DNA of 64,000 bases from the NCBI GenBank assembly GCA_947579605.1, contig OX388314.1, positions 14,815,982 through 14,879,981 on the forward strand, written 5' to 3'. The translations under genes and the position numbers were made by a program. Origin of the DNA: Athripsodes cinereus. Taxonomy: Eukaryota; Arthropoda; Insecta; Trichoptera; Leptoceridae. Shown in pieces: positions 23,012-33,744 of the stretch (position 1 is the stretch's first letter; the number at the start of each line of letters is the position of its first letter). The notes below the pieces were generated by a model. That model worked only from the letters and a program-made list of their open reading frames with translations, ran no database searches and was not told the DNA's origin.

Positions 23012-25575
23012 TCAACTTATGGTATGAGTTTTAATATCGGAGGCTCAAGAAAGAAATACGTATAATAAATTAGGCTTACGAATAAGTGTCCAAAGAAGAT
23101 ATCGGATTTTATCTGATATGGATATTTCAAAATGATGCTTTGTGCTGACCTATTCTGCTAAGTTTCTGTAATATGAATACTGAAAAAGCAGCATGGATTG
23201 CAGTTTACACTTTGTAATGAGACTATGAATCCACACGTAGGTATGATAAAAACAAAAATCTTTCGTATTATGTTTTCGTGTCACACAAGTCTAGTATTGT
23301 AATACAATGTAACTATCTAATCGATATTTATACTGAAAATAATAATTATTGTTCTGTAACACGCTATTATAGAATAGATCTTTAGAAAAACAAGATGTTC
23401 GTAATATATTATTATTCTCAGATAAATTGAGATATCGTAATTCTGAATCTTATATATTTCATATTGTATGGATATTAGTAGTATTGCACGGTATTAATAA
23501 TGCTATTGTACAAATAACATTTAACTTTGTGGAAAGATTATATCCTTCAGATTTAAAAAGTATACCTTCTGATGTCAGCAAAAAAGAATAAAAAATAAAG
23601 TTAAACGATACTGCACGTTCTGGAAAACGGGTAGAAGAAGCATTTCATTACACCAAGTGGACCAAATTTCCAAAGACGAGTATGTGTTATACAAGTTACA
23701 CAAAAATTTGCAGGTTTGAATACGAGGAATCGAAAGGGTGTTGCTATGTAAGAAAGGTTTCTTTGGTGATACGGTGTTCTCTTTGCCTATCCTTTTAAAG
23801 ACACGGTATGCGATATCATGATCATATTATTAATAACATGTAAGCGAATGTACGAGTAAGTACTATATCTTAAGATAATTTAGTGAAAGGAATGATTGCA
23901 ATACGAAGCAATTATTTAATGCAAGTTTATTGTAATCGAAGATGATATGATTCACCGAGGTCTGTAAATTATAAAATTATTACTTATACCTACTTTTATT
24001 AATTAGTTTAATCTTATTCATTTGTAATCGTATCTGGAACCAGACAGCAAAGACACCAATATTTTGCATGCTGTAATTTGGCATTTTCCAGAGGCTCTAA
24101 TATATTCCTTCGCACATCAAAATCAGTAGAAGCGAAAAAGTAAATTCTATTGCCAAAAATGCGCGCACATGCGGAGTATAATCAAACTATTTCGTTTTGC
24201 CTATTGCAGATTGTAAAAATGCTGTGGAGCAAAGTATCCAAGATGAATGGAAAAAAATCTACAAAAATATAGTATTATTAAAATTATGTTATTCAGTAAA
24301 CGATAAACATATCTAATTCCAACTACGGCTCTGTGTATTGTTTACTTCTGAAGTTGTCTTTATTATGTGAGGGCATTGACCGCGCTGTCCTTGTTTTGCA
24401 CTTGTTTCTATACTCGAATCTCATTATGGCTCACGGACAGACGCTGTATCGTCTATTTTATTTATTGTGAAACTGTTTTTTGCAATGATTTGTCATACAA
24501 ATCTATAACGTATAACTATTGTAAAATATAGGCATAATTCACACGACTTTGGATGCTTTGCCATAAAGCAAAGAAAAAATTGAAGGAAGAAGTTTTAATA
24601 TACATTTTTTTCAATGTACCTTTTCTCTAAATTATGATTTGGTGTCTCATGTGTATACTTATCCCAAATTTAAGCATATATATTAAACACGAGTACTCGT
24701 ATGCTGGACAATATATATTATAATACTTAACTTGATACATTATGTCATGCTATCAGTTTCACTTAGTGGTAATCGGATTGGTGGAATGCAATTATTCTAA
24801 TTACTGACAAACTGTGAATTCGTATCATTAACTGTTGAGTTTTGAGATTACTGTTATAAGTATTTTAAAATTATTTTTATTTAAAAAACCTTTCACAATA
24901 ATAAAATGTAAAGAAAGAAGGATTTATGGTAGATAGAAAAATTCATTAAGATTGATTTTTCTATCAAAGAAGTAATGAGAAAATATTTTGAGAATGAGAA
25001 GGTCCAAATAAACCAAAATGAACGATATCAGGCGTTCATGCAAACTACTATAGGTGAAAAGTGTTCCAAAGTTCTCAACTGGAATATTAAGGAGCAAAGG
25101 AAGAAAAATCAATAATAAATTATATAAATAGTTTAAAAAAATATTTAATTTTCAAATAATGTAGATGAAAATATTTATTAAATATACTCCCCAAAAGTGT
25201 TACAATATCATAAGTTTGTTCCATGATTAATGGTTTTTTTCTCCATTATATTTAATTGCTGTTTGTCCAAATTACTTTGAATTAAATAATTGCATGTACT
25301 TGGTACGCAAACTGGTATAAAGATTAATCTCAAATAAATTTGCACGCACGGTATCTGAAGAATAGGCGCACTGTTCAGAACAAAATTTGCATTGTTTTAA
25401 TTACATTCCTTTACTTATTTAAAATACTACAATATTTTTATTTGTTGGCTATTTTACAACATGCTTTTTTTGTTACATTAATTAATGATATTTTAAATAG
25501 CAAAACTCGTGTTCTTGTTTCATTTAAAGAAAGCCAATATAAAATAATTTAACTTTTAAAAAAAATATATTTGTT
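23012..25575. other. AT-rich, no gene
   Basis: Small frames such as 24924-25112 (minus) and 25340-25552 (plus) have no motifs. There is no RNA gene or repeat boundary that I can defend. Confidence 0.4.
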
Positions 25576-25658
25576 TATATATATATATATATATATATAT
25601 AGAGGGTTACTCCCGGGAATTCCCGCCCGGGAATTCCCGGAAAAACCCTCTAATTTTT

Positions 25659-25833
25659 GAAAAAATAAAACAGGTGTTTTATTCTACTAAAGATTATATT
25701 TTGTGAGAGAGACGTCTTTCGTCTTATGAGGACATTGTCAATCCTCCGGATTGACAATGTCCTCATAAGACGAAAGACGTCTCTCTCACAAAATATAATC
25801 TTTAGTAGAATAAAACACCTGTTTTATTTTTTC
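25659..25833. repeat. Perfect 86-bp-arm palindrome, 3-bp loop
   Basis: Left arm 25659-25744 and right arm 25748-25833 are exact reverse complements around tcc. Landmarks are gacattgtcaatcc / ggattgacaatgtc at the centre and gaaaaaataaaacagg / cctgttttattttttc at the outer edge. A transcript would fold into one long hairpin. Confidence 0.95.
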
Positions 25834-26390
25834 GATATGGAATTCTACTACCTTAACACCGACACAATGAATACCTCTAATTTTTATTTCCCGTTTCCCG
25901 GGAAAAAAACGAATCCTTTCCCGGGAAAAAATACAAATTATTAGTCATGCAGATTGCCATACCGATACCGAAATCTTTGTTTAGTTAACTGTAATAGTCG
26001 TGATAAACTTGTAGAAGCTGACGAATATTTTGATATGAAAAATAATATTAATTACCAATATAAGTGTTATACTTTAAAAAAAAACTTAATTATAGCTTCA
26101 ATGTATTCGTTTGAAAGAAGCATAATTATTTTAAATATAATTCGAAATCGGAGGTGTGTTTGGCCGACAATGTATAAGAATCCTACAATTTTTCATGTTT
26201 TTTTTTACATATTTCGAAAAGTTAGATAGTTCTTAAAAATATTAGTGCAGCCAACTGTCATTTTTTTTGTTTTATTCATGGATATTAACCGATATAAAAT
26301 CTTTTTTTGTCGAAATTTCTCATTTTTTAAAGTCAAAAATCTTTAAAAAGCTTTGCCAAAATCCATAACATTTTTTTGCTTGATAGGATG

Positions 26391-26632
26391 ATCAAAAATT
26401 AAAAGTTTATGTATTTTGTAAACAATTTTTATTTTGATATAACATAGAGTACCTAAATAAATCTCGTCAGTCGGCTATTTAGTTTTTTTTAAGCAAATTA
26501 CTTATATTGGTATCAAAAATTAAAAGTTTATATATTTTGTAAACAATTTTTATTTTGATATAACATAGAGTACCTAAATAAATCTCGTCAGTCAGCTATT
26601 TAGTTTTTTTTAAGCAAATTACTTATATTGGT
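26391..26632 (+). repeat. Tandem duplication, 121-bp unit
   Basis: Unit 1 (26391-26511) and unit 2 (26512-26632) begin atcaaaaattaaaagtttat and share gatataacatagagtaccta and ctcgtcagtc. Only two or three substitutions are visible (tgtat/tatat, cgg/cag). Confidence 0.93.
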
Positions 26633-26860
26633 AACAAAAATTTGATTTTTTTTTATCAAATCAAAATGTTTGCAAGGGTCAACAAGTTATGAGAGTTTTT
26701 ATACCAAATTTGTTGAAAATTGAATATTTATAAATATAATAATGAATTTCCCGAGATTCCCGGGAATCCCGGGAAATTCATTTTAAAATTTCCCGTTTCC
26801 CGGGAACAAAAATAATCCGGGAAAAGATACCCTCTATATATATATCATATATATTTGATT

Positions 26861-26914
26861 TCTCTACTTCTCCTTGGGCAATTATTAGTCCCACATCGTG
26901 GTGGGGTCTGCCTG
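26861..26914 (-). mobile_element. 54-bp LINE insertion (family B) with 12-bp TSD
   Basis: The target duplication atatatttgatt is exact at 26849-26860 and 26915-26926. On the minus strand the insert encodes QADPTTMWD, a stop, then ttgcccaaggagaagtagag. It therefore holds only the last nine codons and 3' UTR of the element at 20858-21329, which ends ADPTIMWD. It is an extreme 5' truncation. Confidence 0.9.
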
Positions 26915-27349
26915 ATATATTTGATTACTCAACAATAAATTGAATTGAATAGTGAGATAGTTTGTTTACACATAAAAGCAAAGTTTTATGACGATTAAAG
27001 GGCAACATACCAAATAAAAACGGATATTAACTAGTTACATTCTATAATATTACAGAAATAATAAATTAATGTATGGTATGTAACATTTCAAAATCAACCT
27101 TATTAATTAAACTTTTATAGCAGTCACAAATTGCTGAAAGTACTATCTTCTCCTTATATTTGTATAGTGATTTGCGTGACATATCAGATTTATGAATACT
27201 TGTCCAACCAAATCATTATGCAGGTTCATACAGTTGTGGATAGTATCGTTGATTTAGTGCGATACTGTGCAATCTCAACATTAGCCGTTTAAAGAAAATT
27301 AATGATAACGTTTAAGGCTGATAATCACGCTGATATACTTACTTAATTA

Positions 27350-27605
27350 CTGCGAGCCCTTTTCTTTCCACTGCTGGATATAGGTCTCTTCAAAAATTTT
27401 CGATCTCGAGCATCACTATACCACTGTTTTCCCATCATTTGGACAACATCGTCCACTCATCTTTTTTGGGGTCTCACCACACTTCTTCTGTTCTCCCACG
27501 GTCTCCATTCAAGAATTCTAGAAGTCCTCCTGCCATCCTCTCATTTCTTTGCTATATGCCAGCCCATTGCCATTTCAGCTAGGAGACTTTATCAACGTTG
27601 ATTTA
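27350..27605 (-). mobile_element. Decayed LINE ORF2 C-terminus
   Basis: The minus-strand reading includes GWHIAKK, then ILEWRPWENRRSVVRPQKR, a TGA where Trp would be expected, VDDVVQMMGKQWYSDARDR, and in another frame ETYIQQWKEKG. The order (WxxHIA, EWRP, R-P-x-x-R-W-VDD, QW, DR, E-YIQQW) is the usual C-terminal part of an insect LINE. Frameshifts and stops make it non-functional. Confidence 0.75.
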
Positions 27606-27894
27606 CCTTTTATGAAATTCACAACTTTACTGCAAAAAATTGTCATAATCTTACTTTTTGCATGCGTATTTAAATTATGATATTCACTTATTACGTTTAT
27701 AGTATTTTAAGCTTCAAAGAATAATTTTGGATAATATTTTAATAATTTTGACATTCAACAAAATAGATAAGTTTGAGTCGAACTGATTTACATATTTAGT
27801 TTTAGATAGGTTTAAAAAAATATTTTTTAGAATTTTCAATGCCTCATTTATTTTCGCTTACGTAAATTGAATGGTGTAAGTAGCTCCGATTGTT

Positions 27895-28025
27895 TAAATA
27901 TTTATTTATTATATTCTTCTTGCACATCATCATTTAAGTAACAAAATCAACAAAACAATATACATGAAAAAAGTGTCATGATATGCAGGGCGAGATTATT
28001 AATATATTAGTGATTTCTTCCATGT
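27895..28025 (-). repeat. Dispersed insect LINE/SINE 3' tail, copy 2
   Basis: This is the inverted copy of 3940-4066: atttattatattcttcttgc, gcacatcatc, aatatacatg, gggcgagattatt and agtgatttcttcc in order. Confidence 0.6.
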
Positions 28026-28439
28026 AACCACGCCATATTTCAACAAAATATAACAAAATACACATAATAAAATATTGATATTCAAGGGTTTTGCACTGAG
28101 GCAGCGATATGTTTCTGATACAAGTAAACCTTTGGTTGGTGAAGTTAGTAAAACGGTAACTTAATGGTAGGTACGTATGTTCATTAGGGATGTCAAATGA
28201 TAAGACATATTGGTTTTAATAAAAATTCTTCCGACATATAATTAATGTTAAACCCTGCAAACGAGTGGATGTTCTTGAGAATAATAGAATAGAATGTTAA
28301 AACTATGATTTTTCATTCTTGGTATTTCTTTTACATAACTAAATAAATTATTTGATGCATTGAAATTATAAAAAGATGTTTTTTATAATAAATGCAATTG
28401 GTTCTCTCTGTGCTAGTAAAATAAAATAAGACATTCAAA

Positions 28440-28570
28440 ATAGGCAGCATACCTCTTAATTGAATTGTATATTATGCATCTTACAGATTATATCACAATA
28501 TGGTGTGTTTTACAGGATACTTGAAAACTTACAAAAATGAGCAAAGAAATCTATTTCTTACCACTCCAAA
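28440..28570 (+). repeat. Dispersed repeat (same family as 5733-5850)
   Basis: ggcagcatacctcttaattg at the head and ttttacaggatacttgaaaa then cttacaaaaatgag at the tail match the other copies in order. Confidence 0.5.
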
Positions 28571-28639
28571 AAATCTCCCTCTAAATGAATTTAAGAAAAT
28601 AATTCTGATTTAAGTATATTGAAAACCCTTTAAAATAAT

Positions 28640-28700
28640 TAATGTCCCCGCCTCGGGACACTGTGTCATCTCATCAGGTACAAACACAGCCGAGGTGATC
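28640..28700 (-). other. Degenerate hammerhead-like / Penelope-type end
   Basis: On the minus strand ctgtgtttgtacCTGATGA is followed by a gacac-a-gtgtc hairpin and cccgagg. CTGATGA is intact (complement at 28671-28677), but the GAAA core after the stem is gagg instead. Outer cctcgg (minus) pairs with ccgagg. It may be a mutated ribozyme-type end of a Penelope-like element, or just a stable hairpin. Confidence 0.25.
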
Positions 28701-30889
28701 TTGGCTAATTAAAGTGATATGTCTTTCAGTCTCAAGTATTTGCTCGGTAAAATAATTATTGTTCCGAGTCGGAATCCAGATCGGTATTTTGGTATACTAC
28801 GTATCGACTTACCAATACGTATTTTTTAAAACGTTCTGCTACCGACATGACCGCTTTGTAAACTTCCATTCTCATTTACATACTTACAAATTGCTTTCAG
28901 TAGCCACAATCTATATTTAATTTATTAATGTATAACAATATTATATCTTGAGTAATTTAATTAGGACTGTATATTTTATATTTTGGCGTGATTTTAATTG
29001 TTCAGTACAATGAAATATTTCATTTTTTGAATCAAATGTTACCAAAAAACATCAATTTAATATTGGATTTATGGGATGTTTTTATATTTATTATGTGTCT
29101 TACTTAAGAGCTTTGCCACCCATTTCAATGCCCTATTGTAATGTAAGATTTTTTTTGCATATATGTAGGTGGCCTGCTGTGCAGTGTGCACCCCATATGT
29201 AAGAGATGCAGTGACGGTATAGACTATAGAGAGATAGATAGATAAAGTTATCAATTTCTTAATTTGTATCACCTACAAAAATTCAATCATCTGTCAATAT
29301 AGTTGTAGATTCCTTATGTTTTTTTTTTTAATAATTATCTTATTAGGTACTAACCAAATTATTACGCGAATAATTAACATCAACGATTAAGGCCTGTCTG
29401 ATAAAATAATATTATTATTAATAAGAATGAACATAATTACGGCTAATATAGGTTTTGTATTACAAACGTAGGTATTTCAATTTGGTATTTATTATAATTT
29501 TTTGCCTAATATTACGGTGAATTTATGTACATATAAGATATTATCAACAGTGTTGGTAAACGGTTCTTTTCATAATTATTGTTATTATTAAACAAATCGA
29601 AGGTAATAAAATTAATCAAATTATGTAAACATTCAACTTCATGGTGTGAAAAAGGTAGGTAGATATAATGAATACATGTGAGATAGTAATCAAACACTCG
29701 AACATATGGTCGGTTCTCATTGTATAAAATAATAGTGTTTAATATAATTATCAAGGATTTTAAAGTCTTCCGATAATAAAAATCTGGCATTTTTTTATTA
29801 CTTGTAACTAATAACGTGCGTGAGATATTAAAATTATTTACAATACGCGTTAAAATTACTCGTACTTGAAATTTTATATGAGATAATAATTACAAAATGT
29901 GAAATTTTAATATTGATCAAAATTTGTGTTTTCAACTTTATAGAGTTTTTATACAAACTTACAATAATTTAAAACATTTCTACTATATTGAAGAAATTAT
30001 TTTCTTAAAAAGAAATGTCTAAATATATATTTTATTTAACCTAAGATGCAAATGCATAGATTTTCATTTTATGGTTAGACGCGAAACCTAAATTTGGTAA
30101 GCACGAAACCTAGACATGAGAAAATGACAACATTTATGGGCAGTTAAAAGCTTTTTCAATAAGAAAATAATTATTGCAGGGTTTGTGCGTTAACATTGCG
30201 AAAAAATATATTTAATAATATCCAAAATATATCAGAACATTGTATATTTATCACATTAATGTGAAAAATAAGCAGGGTTTATGTTTTGATATATTTGTTT
30301 TTTTTGTTAACTCGTTAAAAATATTGTCTAATAACCAGTATAATTTATCTCATATATCACGGCAAATTAACAGTTTTTGTGCATAAATTTATTGCTTTGT
30401 ACCTAGTTAGATAAAAAAAAACTCCTATAATAATGATACGGTATCCAAAGTACTGATGATTTGTATGGATAACAAAAGTGTAATGTTACTTTTAGGCTAT
30501 GTTACATATTATTATTACGATATGGTACCCACATAATAATATTATATCGACCGTCCAGTTCCATAACTCTGGAAATGTATTTTTTAAAAAAAAAATTCAA
30601 TAGATATAACAGCTTTGACATTGATTAATACAATAATACAGTTAATTATTTACATCGCCAATTTAAGTACCTAAACTATGAACAATTTAACAGCACAATA
30701 TTGAAAAAATAATTATTGAAAGAGGAAGAGGAAGGAAGGGAGAAGGGAATACAACTTAGTTCATTGAACAATGTTTTTTTTGGAAGGATTAACTATGTAA
30801 CAGTTTAGAGACATTTTGAATATACCTACAATCAAGTAACAGAGGTGCATTGTAGAATACTCGTTTAGAAACATTAAAAAAGTAGAAAT
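28701..30889. other. AT-rich, no gene
   Basis: Frames at 29069-29272 and 29512-29790 (minus) have no domain. A GC-richer (ccgagtcggaatcc) patch near 28763 is too short to assign. Confidence 0.4.
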
Positions 30890-30959
30890 GTCTTATGGTC
30901 GAGGAATCGCTATTTTTATAATTTTGATACATTTACATATATAAAGCTTTTAAAACACA

Positions 30960-31085
30960 ATAATAAATAATAATAAATAAATAAATATTTCTTTATTCAA
31001 TCAATATCATACAAACGTTGAAACAATATATCACCAATTATCTTCAATTAAGTTGCAGCAGCCTCACTAGGTTGCCCTGTATCGA
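30960..31085 (-). mobile_element. LINE-type 3' end with TTTATTA tail
   Basis: The minus strand reads gccctag-like coding or UTR sequence, then tatgatattgattgaataaa, then (tatt)n at the plus-strand coordinates 30960-30987. The AATAAA plus simple tail fits the 3' end of a non-LTR retroelement. No coding domain can be named. Confidence 0.45.
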
Positions 31086-31089
31086 GGCG

Positions 31090-31415
31090 TGCTAATAGAA
31101 AGTGAAATTTGAAAAGTTTGTTATCATACTCCTCCAAAACGGCTGGACCAATTTTGATGAATTTTTGTGTGCTTATCGGATACGTCTGAGAATCGGCCAA
31201 CATCTATTTTTCATGCCCCTTAAAGTTAAGGGTGGTCCACCCCGAATATATTTTTTGGACAAATTTTATTATTTTTATTTTTAATGATGAGGCATTGAAA
31301 AATACATACAGCTCTAAATTTTCACCCTACTACCATCAACCCTTATTTTTAATAGCGATATTAGTACATATATGGCAAATGTATATGGCAAAACAACGTT
31401 TGCCGGGTCAGCTAG
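31090..31415 (+). mobile_element. Interspersed element ending in GGGTCAGCTAG
   Basis: ttggtatcat-like start (ttgttatcatactcctccaa, acggctggaccaattttgat), cggatacgtctgagaatcgg and the end tgccgggtcagctag (31401-31415) followed by t are words that I recognise as recurrent in insect genomes. CTAG then T fits the CTRR^T end of Helitron-like elements, but the hairpin normally near that end is not obvious. The two frames (31102-31284, 31232-31471) are non-domain ORFs. Confidence 0.4.
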
Positions 31416-32251
31416 TACAATATAATAATCGCACTGTCAAAGACATATGTTGTCTTTGTTCCGTTCAATAAAGGTACATTTTTTCCGTAACATAATATTT
31501 AACATACAAAGGAATTCGTGTACTTCTAATAGTTATTTGTTTCTGGATTTAGAAGAGTATTCCAAAATTTCGACATGTTGAGTTATGGAGCTGGGCAGTC
31601 GTTATGATCTACTACAGTTGTTATAACATCTCTCTAAGTGTATGAACGATTTTATGATGAGTAGCCTCCGGAAAAGTTAACAACGATATCGGTTGCTTAT
31701 TATTATTATTATTATCATATCTCATGTGAAAATGGATATAAGTCGTAATTTTTACATAATACCTATGTTAGTTTTTGTTGGTATAGTAGTGATGTTACTG
31801 GATATGCAATAAATCAATATTATAATTTTATTACGATTTTATTGTCAATTTTTTTTTAAGTATTTATTTTACAAAAAAACAGGATACTACAGGCTTAGAT
31901 ATAATTATTACCTATTACTAAAAAATCACTAAGGTTTTTAGCGTTAAAAGAGATATAGTAATTTATTTTGGTCTTTTTATTTTTTTAAACACGGCTACAC
32001 TACATGTATTTTTTCCTAAATAATGACGGTTTTAGGATTTTTCTTTTGTGTTTTCTGTTCATATTTTTATTTTTTATTCTATTCATTTAAAGCTATAAGG
32101 ATCAAAGTGCAGAGAGTATCATTTCAACATTATAATAATCTTTTTATCGATTTTGGCTTGATATCGATTCATTAGTTTGACAATGATTTTATAAGTCGAA
32201 ACCAGGTCATTATCAAATCAAATATAACGTAAAACTAAAACCAATTGTATT

Positions 32252-32316
32252 TTATTCCCTATATTGAAATTTGTTATTCCCTATATTGAAATTTGTTATT
32301 CCCTATATTGATATTG
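32252..32316 (+). repeat. 22-bp tandem repeat, three copies
   Basis: ttattccctatattgaaatt plus tg is repeated. The third copy diverges after ccctatattga. Confidence 0.85.
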
Positions 32317-32806
32317 ACATTTTTGAAAATAATAATCTTTATTGCACAAAATTTGTGTACAAAAAATAAAAAAAAACACGACAACATTACCACTGAACAC
32401 ATAATCTTGTGCAATGGGCGAGTTTATCGCTGAAGCGCAATATCTTCCAACTAACCCATAAAAATAAGACTTGTATTTGTTTTCAATTGATCCACAATAC
32501 AGTTTTTTTAGTTGATTGCAATAATAAGAATATGAGTTTTAATATTCAACAGTAAAGTGTTTCCATGGTGCTGTTTATTACATTCTGTATGTGATGAGGT
32601 CTTATGATCTTTGAACTTCCCACGGTACGGAGAATTGGAGCATTTTTTGATAAGATTCGTATGCGATATGCAAATGTTTTCAATCGGAAACTAAGTATTG
32701 TTGATTTTGGTTTAACATAATGTAATGTAGTGTAAGTCGTAGGTACGAAATATTGATTTCAGATCATTTTGGATTTCAGCTTGTATTACTTTTTCGTCTA
32801 AAAGGT

Positions 32807-32853
32807 ATCAAATGGTTCATATATTTTACATTAAAATATATGAACCATTTGAT
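32807..32853. repeat. Perfect 22-bp-arm hairpin, 3-nt loop
   Basis: atcaaatggttcatatattt plus ta (32807-32828), loop cat, and the exact complement at 32832-32853. Confidence 0.9.
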
Positions 32854-33204
32854 GATAAAAAATCAACTCAACATATCGGTTGTTGAAAAAAAAGCACTCA
32901 TATAGAGAAAGAATTATCAAGCTTTTTACTTCTTTTTATAGTTCAGATATTTACATCTAAACGATCTTCACACTTTTTTACAACATTTACATAAATTTTG
33001 TAGAAGGAAGGAAGCAGTCGTTAAATTTTAACGACAATCAATGAACATTTATCGATAAAAATGACTACTGACACTTAGTGTTTGATTTATTTTCTAAACA
33101 ATGAGGACTGAGGTATATACTTTATGTGAACTAAACATAATCATCCCATTCATCCTATTAAAGCGCAATCAAAATATGTAGATAAAAGTATGTATTTCTA
33201 CTCA

Positions 33205-33306
33205 TTTTTATTGATAAGGAAAGGACAACCTACATGTTAATTATAAGATGTTAATCGGCTATCCCACTCGCGGGTAATGCCGTGATGGTATATGAGTAAA
33301 CTTACT
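33205..33306 (+). repeat. Member of the 'cacggagaggac' repeat family
   Basis: aaggaaaggacaacctacat, ggctatcccactcgcgggta and atgccgtgatggtatatgag followed by taaactta match the end of the 54205-54420 copy. The LINE at 33307 inserted just after its end. Confidence 0.6.
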
Positions 33307-33740
33307 TCTACTTATATATAATAAATATAATGAGTTACAATCCACTGGATTGGTCTGCAACGAGTTTTGACTTTCTCCTCCATTCCTCCCTATTCTCAGC
33401 CAGTCTTTTCAGCTCTACGTATGAGCCACAATTCATGTCCCTCTTCAGTTGGTCCATATACGCATCTCTTGGTCGGCCTCTGCCATTTGTCCCCTCGGTC
33501 TTACCCTCCGCAATGGCGATGAGTAGTCCTGGGTGCCTGATGTTGTGGCCAATCCAGTTAGCTCGTTGTTGGCTGATTCTCTTAAGAAGTTGCCTTTTTT
33601 CGCCTACCCTGGTTAATACTTCTTCGTTTTCGATGTGTTCCGACCAATGGATCTTCAGCATGCGCCTGTAGCACCACATTTCAAAGGCCGCCAACCGTCC
33701 GCTTTCCCTCTTGCTGATGGTCCATGTCTCGCAACTTACT
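33307..33740 (-). mobile_element. 5'-truncated LINE ORF2 C-terminus (family C)
   Basis: The minus-strand frame is open and reads SCETWTISKRESGRLAAFEM, WCYRRMLKIHWSEHIENEEV, WIGHNIRHPG, GRGRPRDAYMDQLKRDM and ends KLVADQSSGL at a stop (33335-33337). C-ETWT, FEMWCYRRML and GRGRPR are typical of the region following RT in insect LINEs. The 3' UTR is about 25 bp of TA-rich sequence. aacttact occurs at 33299-33306 and 33733-33740 and could be a short target duplication. The RT core is lost. There are no stops, so it is fairly young. Confidence 0.88.
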
Positions 33741-33744
33741 CAAC

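Larger units (their letters stand above)
25576..26840. mobile_element. Unclassified element with CCCGGG-rich ends
   Basis: A (ta)n tract leads into agagggttactcccgggaat at about 25601. The far end is the inverse: ccgggaaaagataccctcta followed by (ta)n at about 26817-26845. Both ends carry runs of ttcccgggaa-type words, and further tttcccgggaaaaaa copies lie at 25887-25925. The shared ends and AT flanks suggest an inverted-terminal-repeat transposon inserted in a TA repeat. The frame 25954-26229 has no recognisable domain. A palindrome (25659-25833) and a tandem repeat (26391-26632) lie inside. Confidence 0.55.
30890..31475 (+). repeat. Dispersed repeat split by nested insertions
   Basis: 30890-30962 and 31437-31475 together match the uninterrupted copy at 4588-4735 (agtagaaatgtcttat, gaatcgctattttt, gcttttaaaa | gttgtctttgttccgttcaa). 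The roughly 470 bp between them is foreign: a LINE-type tail (30960-31085) and an element ending CTAG (to 31415). Confidence 0.65.
31480..33204. other. AT-rich with small repeats
   Basis: No gene. It holds a three-copy 22-bp tandem (ttattccctatattgaaatt..., 32252-32316), a probable LINE 3' end on the minus strand (about 32325-32440: (att)n, ctttattgcacaaaatttgt, then gcaatgggcgagtttatcgc), and a 22-bp-arm hairpin at 32807-32853. Confidence 0.4.

Noticed and set aside
26391..26632. CRISPR-like or satellite array
   Set aside because: There are only two abutting units without spacers; a simple tandem duplication explains it.
33330..33671. 113-codon plus-strand gene
   Set aside because: Antisense of the family C LINE ORF at 33307-33740.
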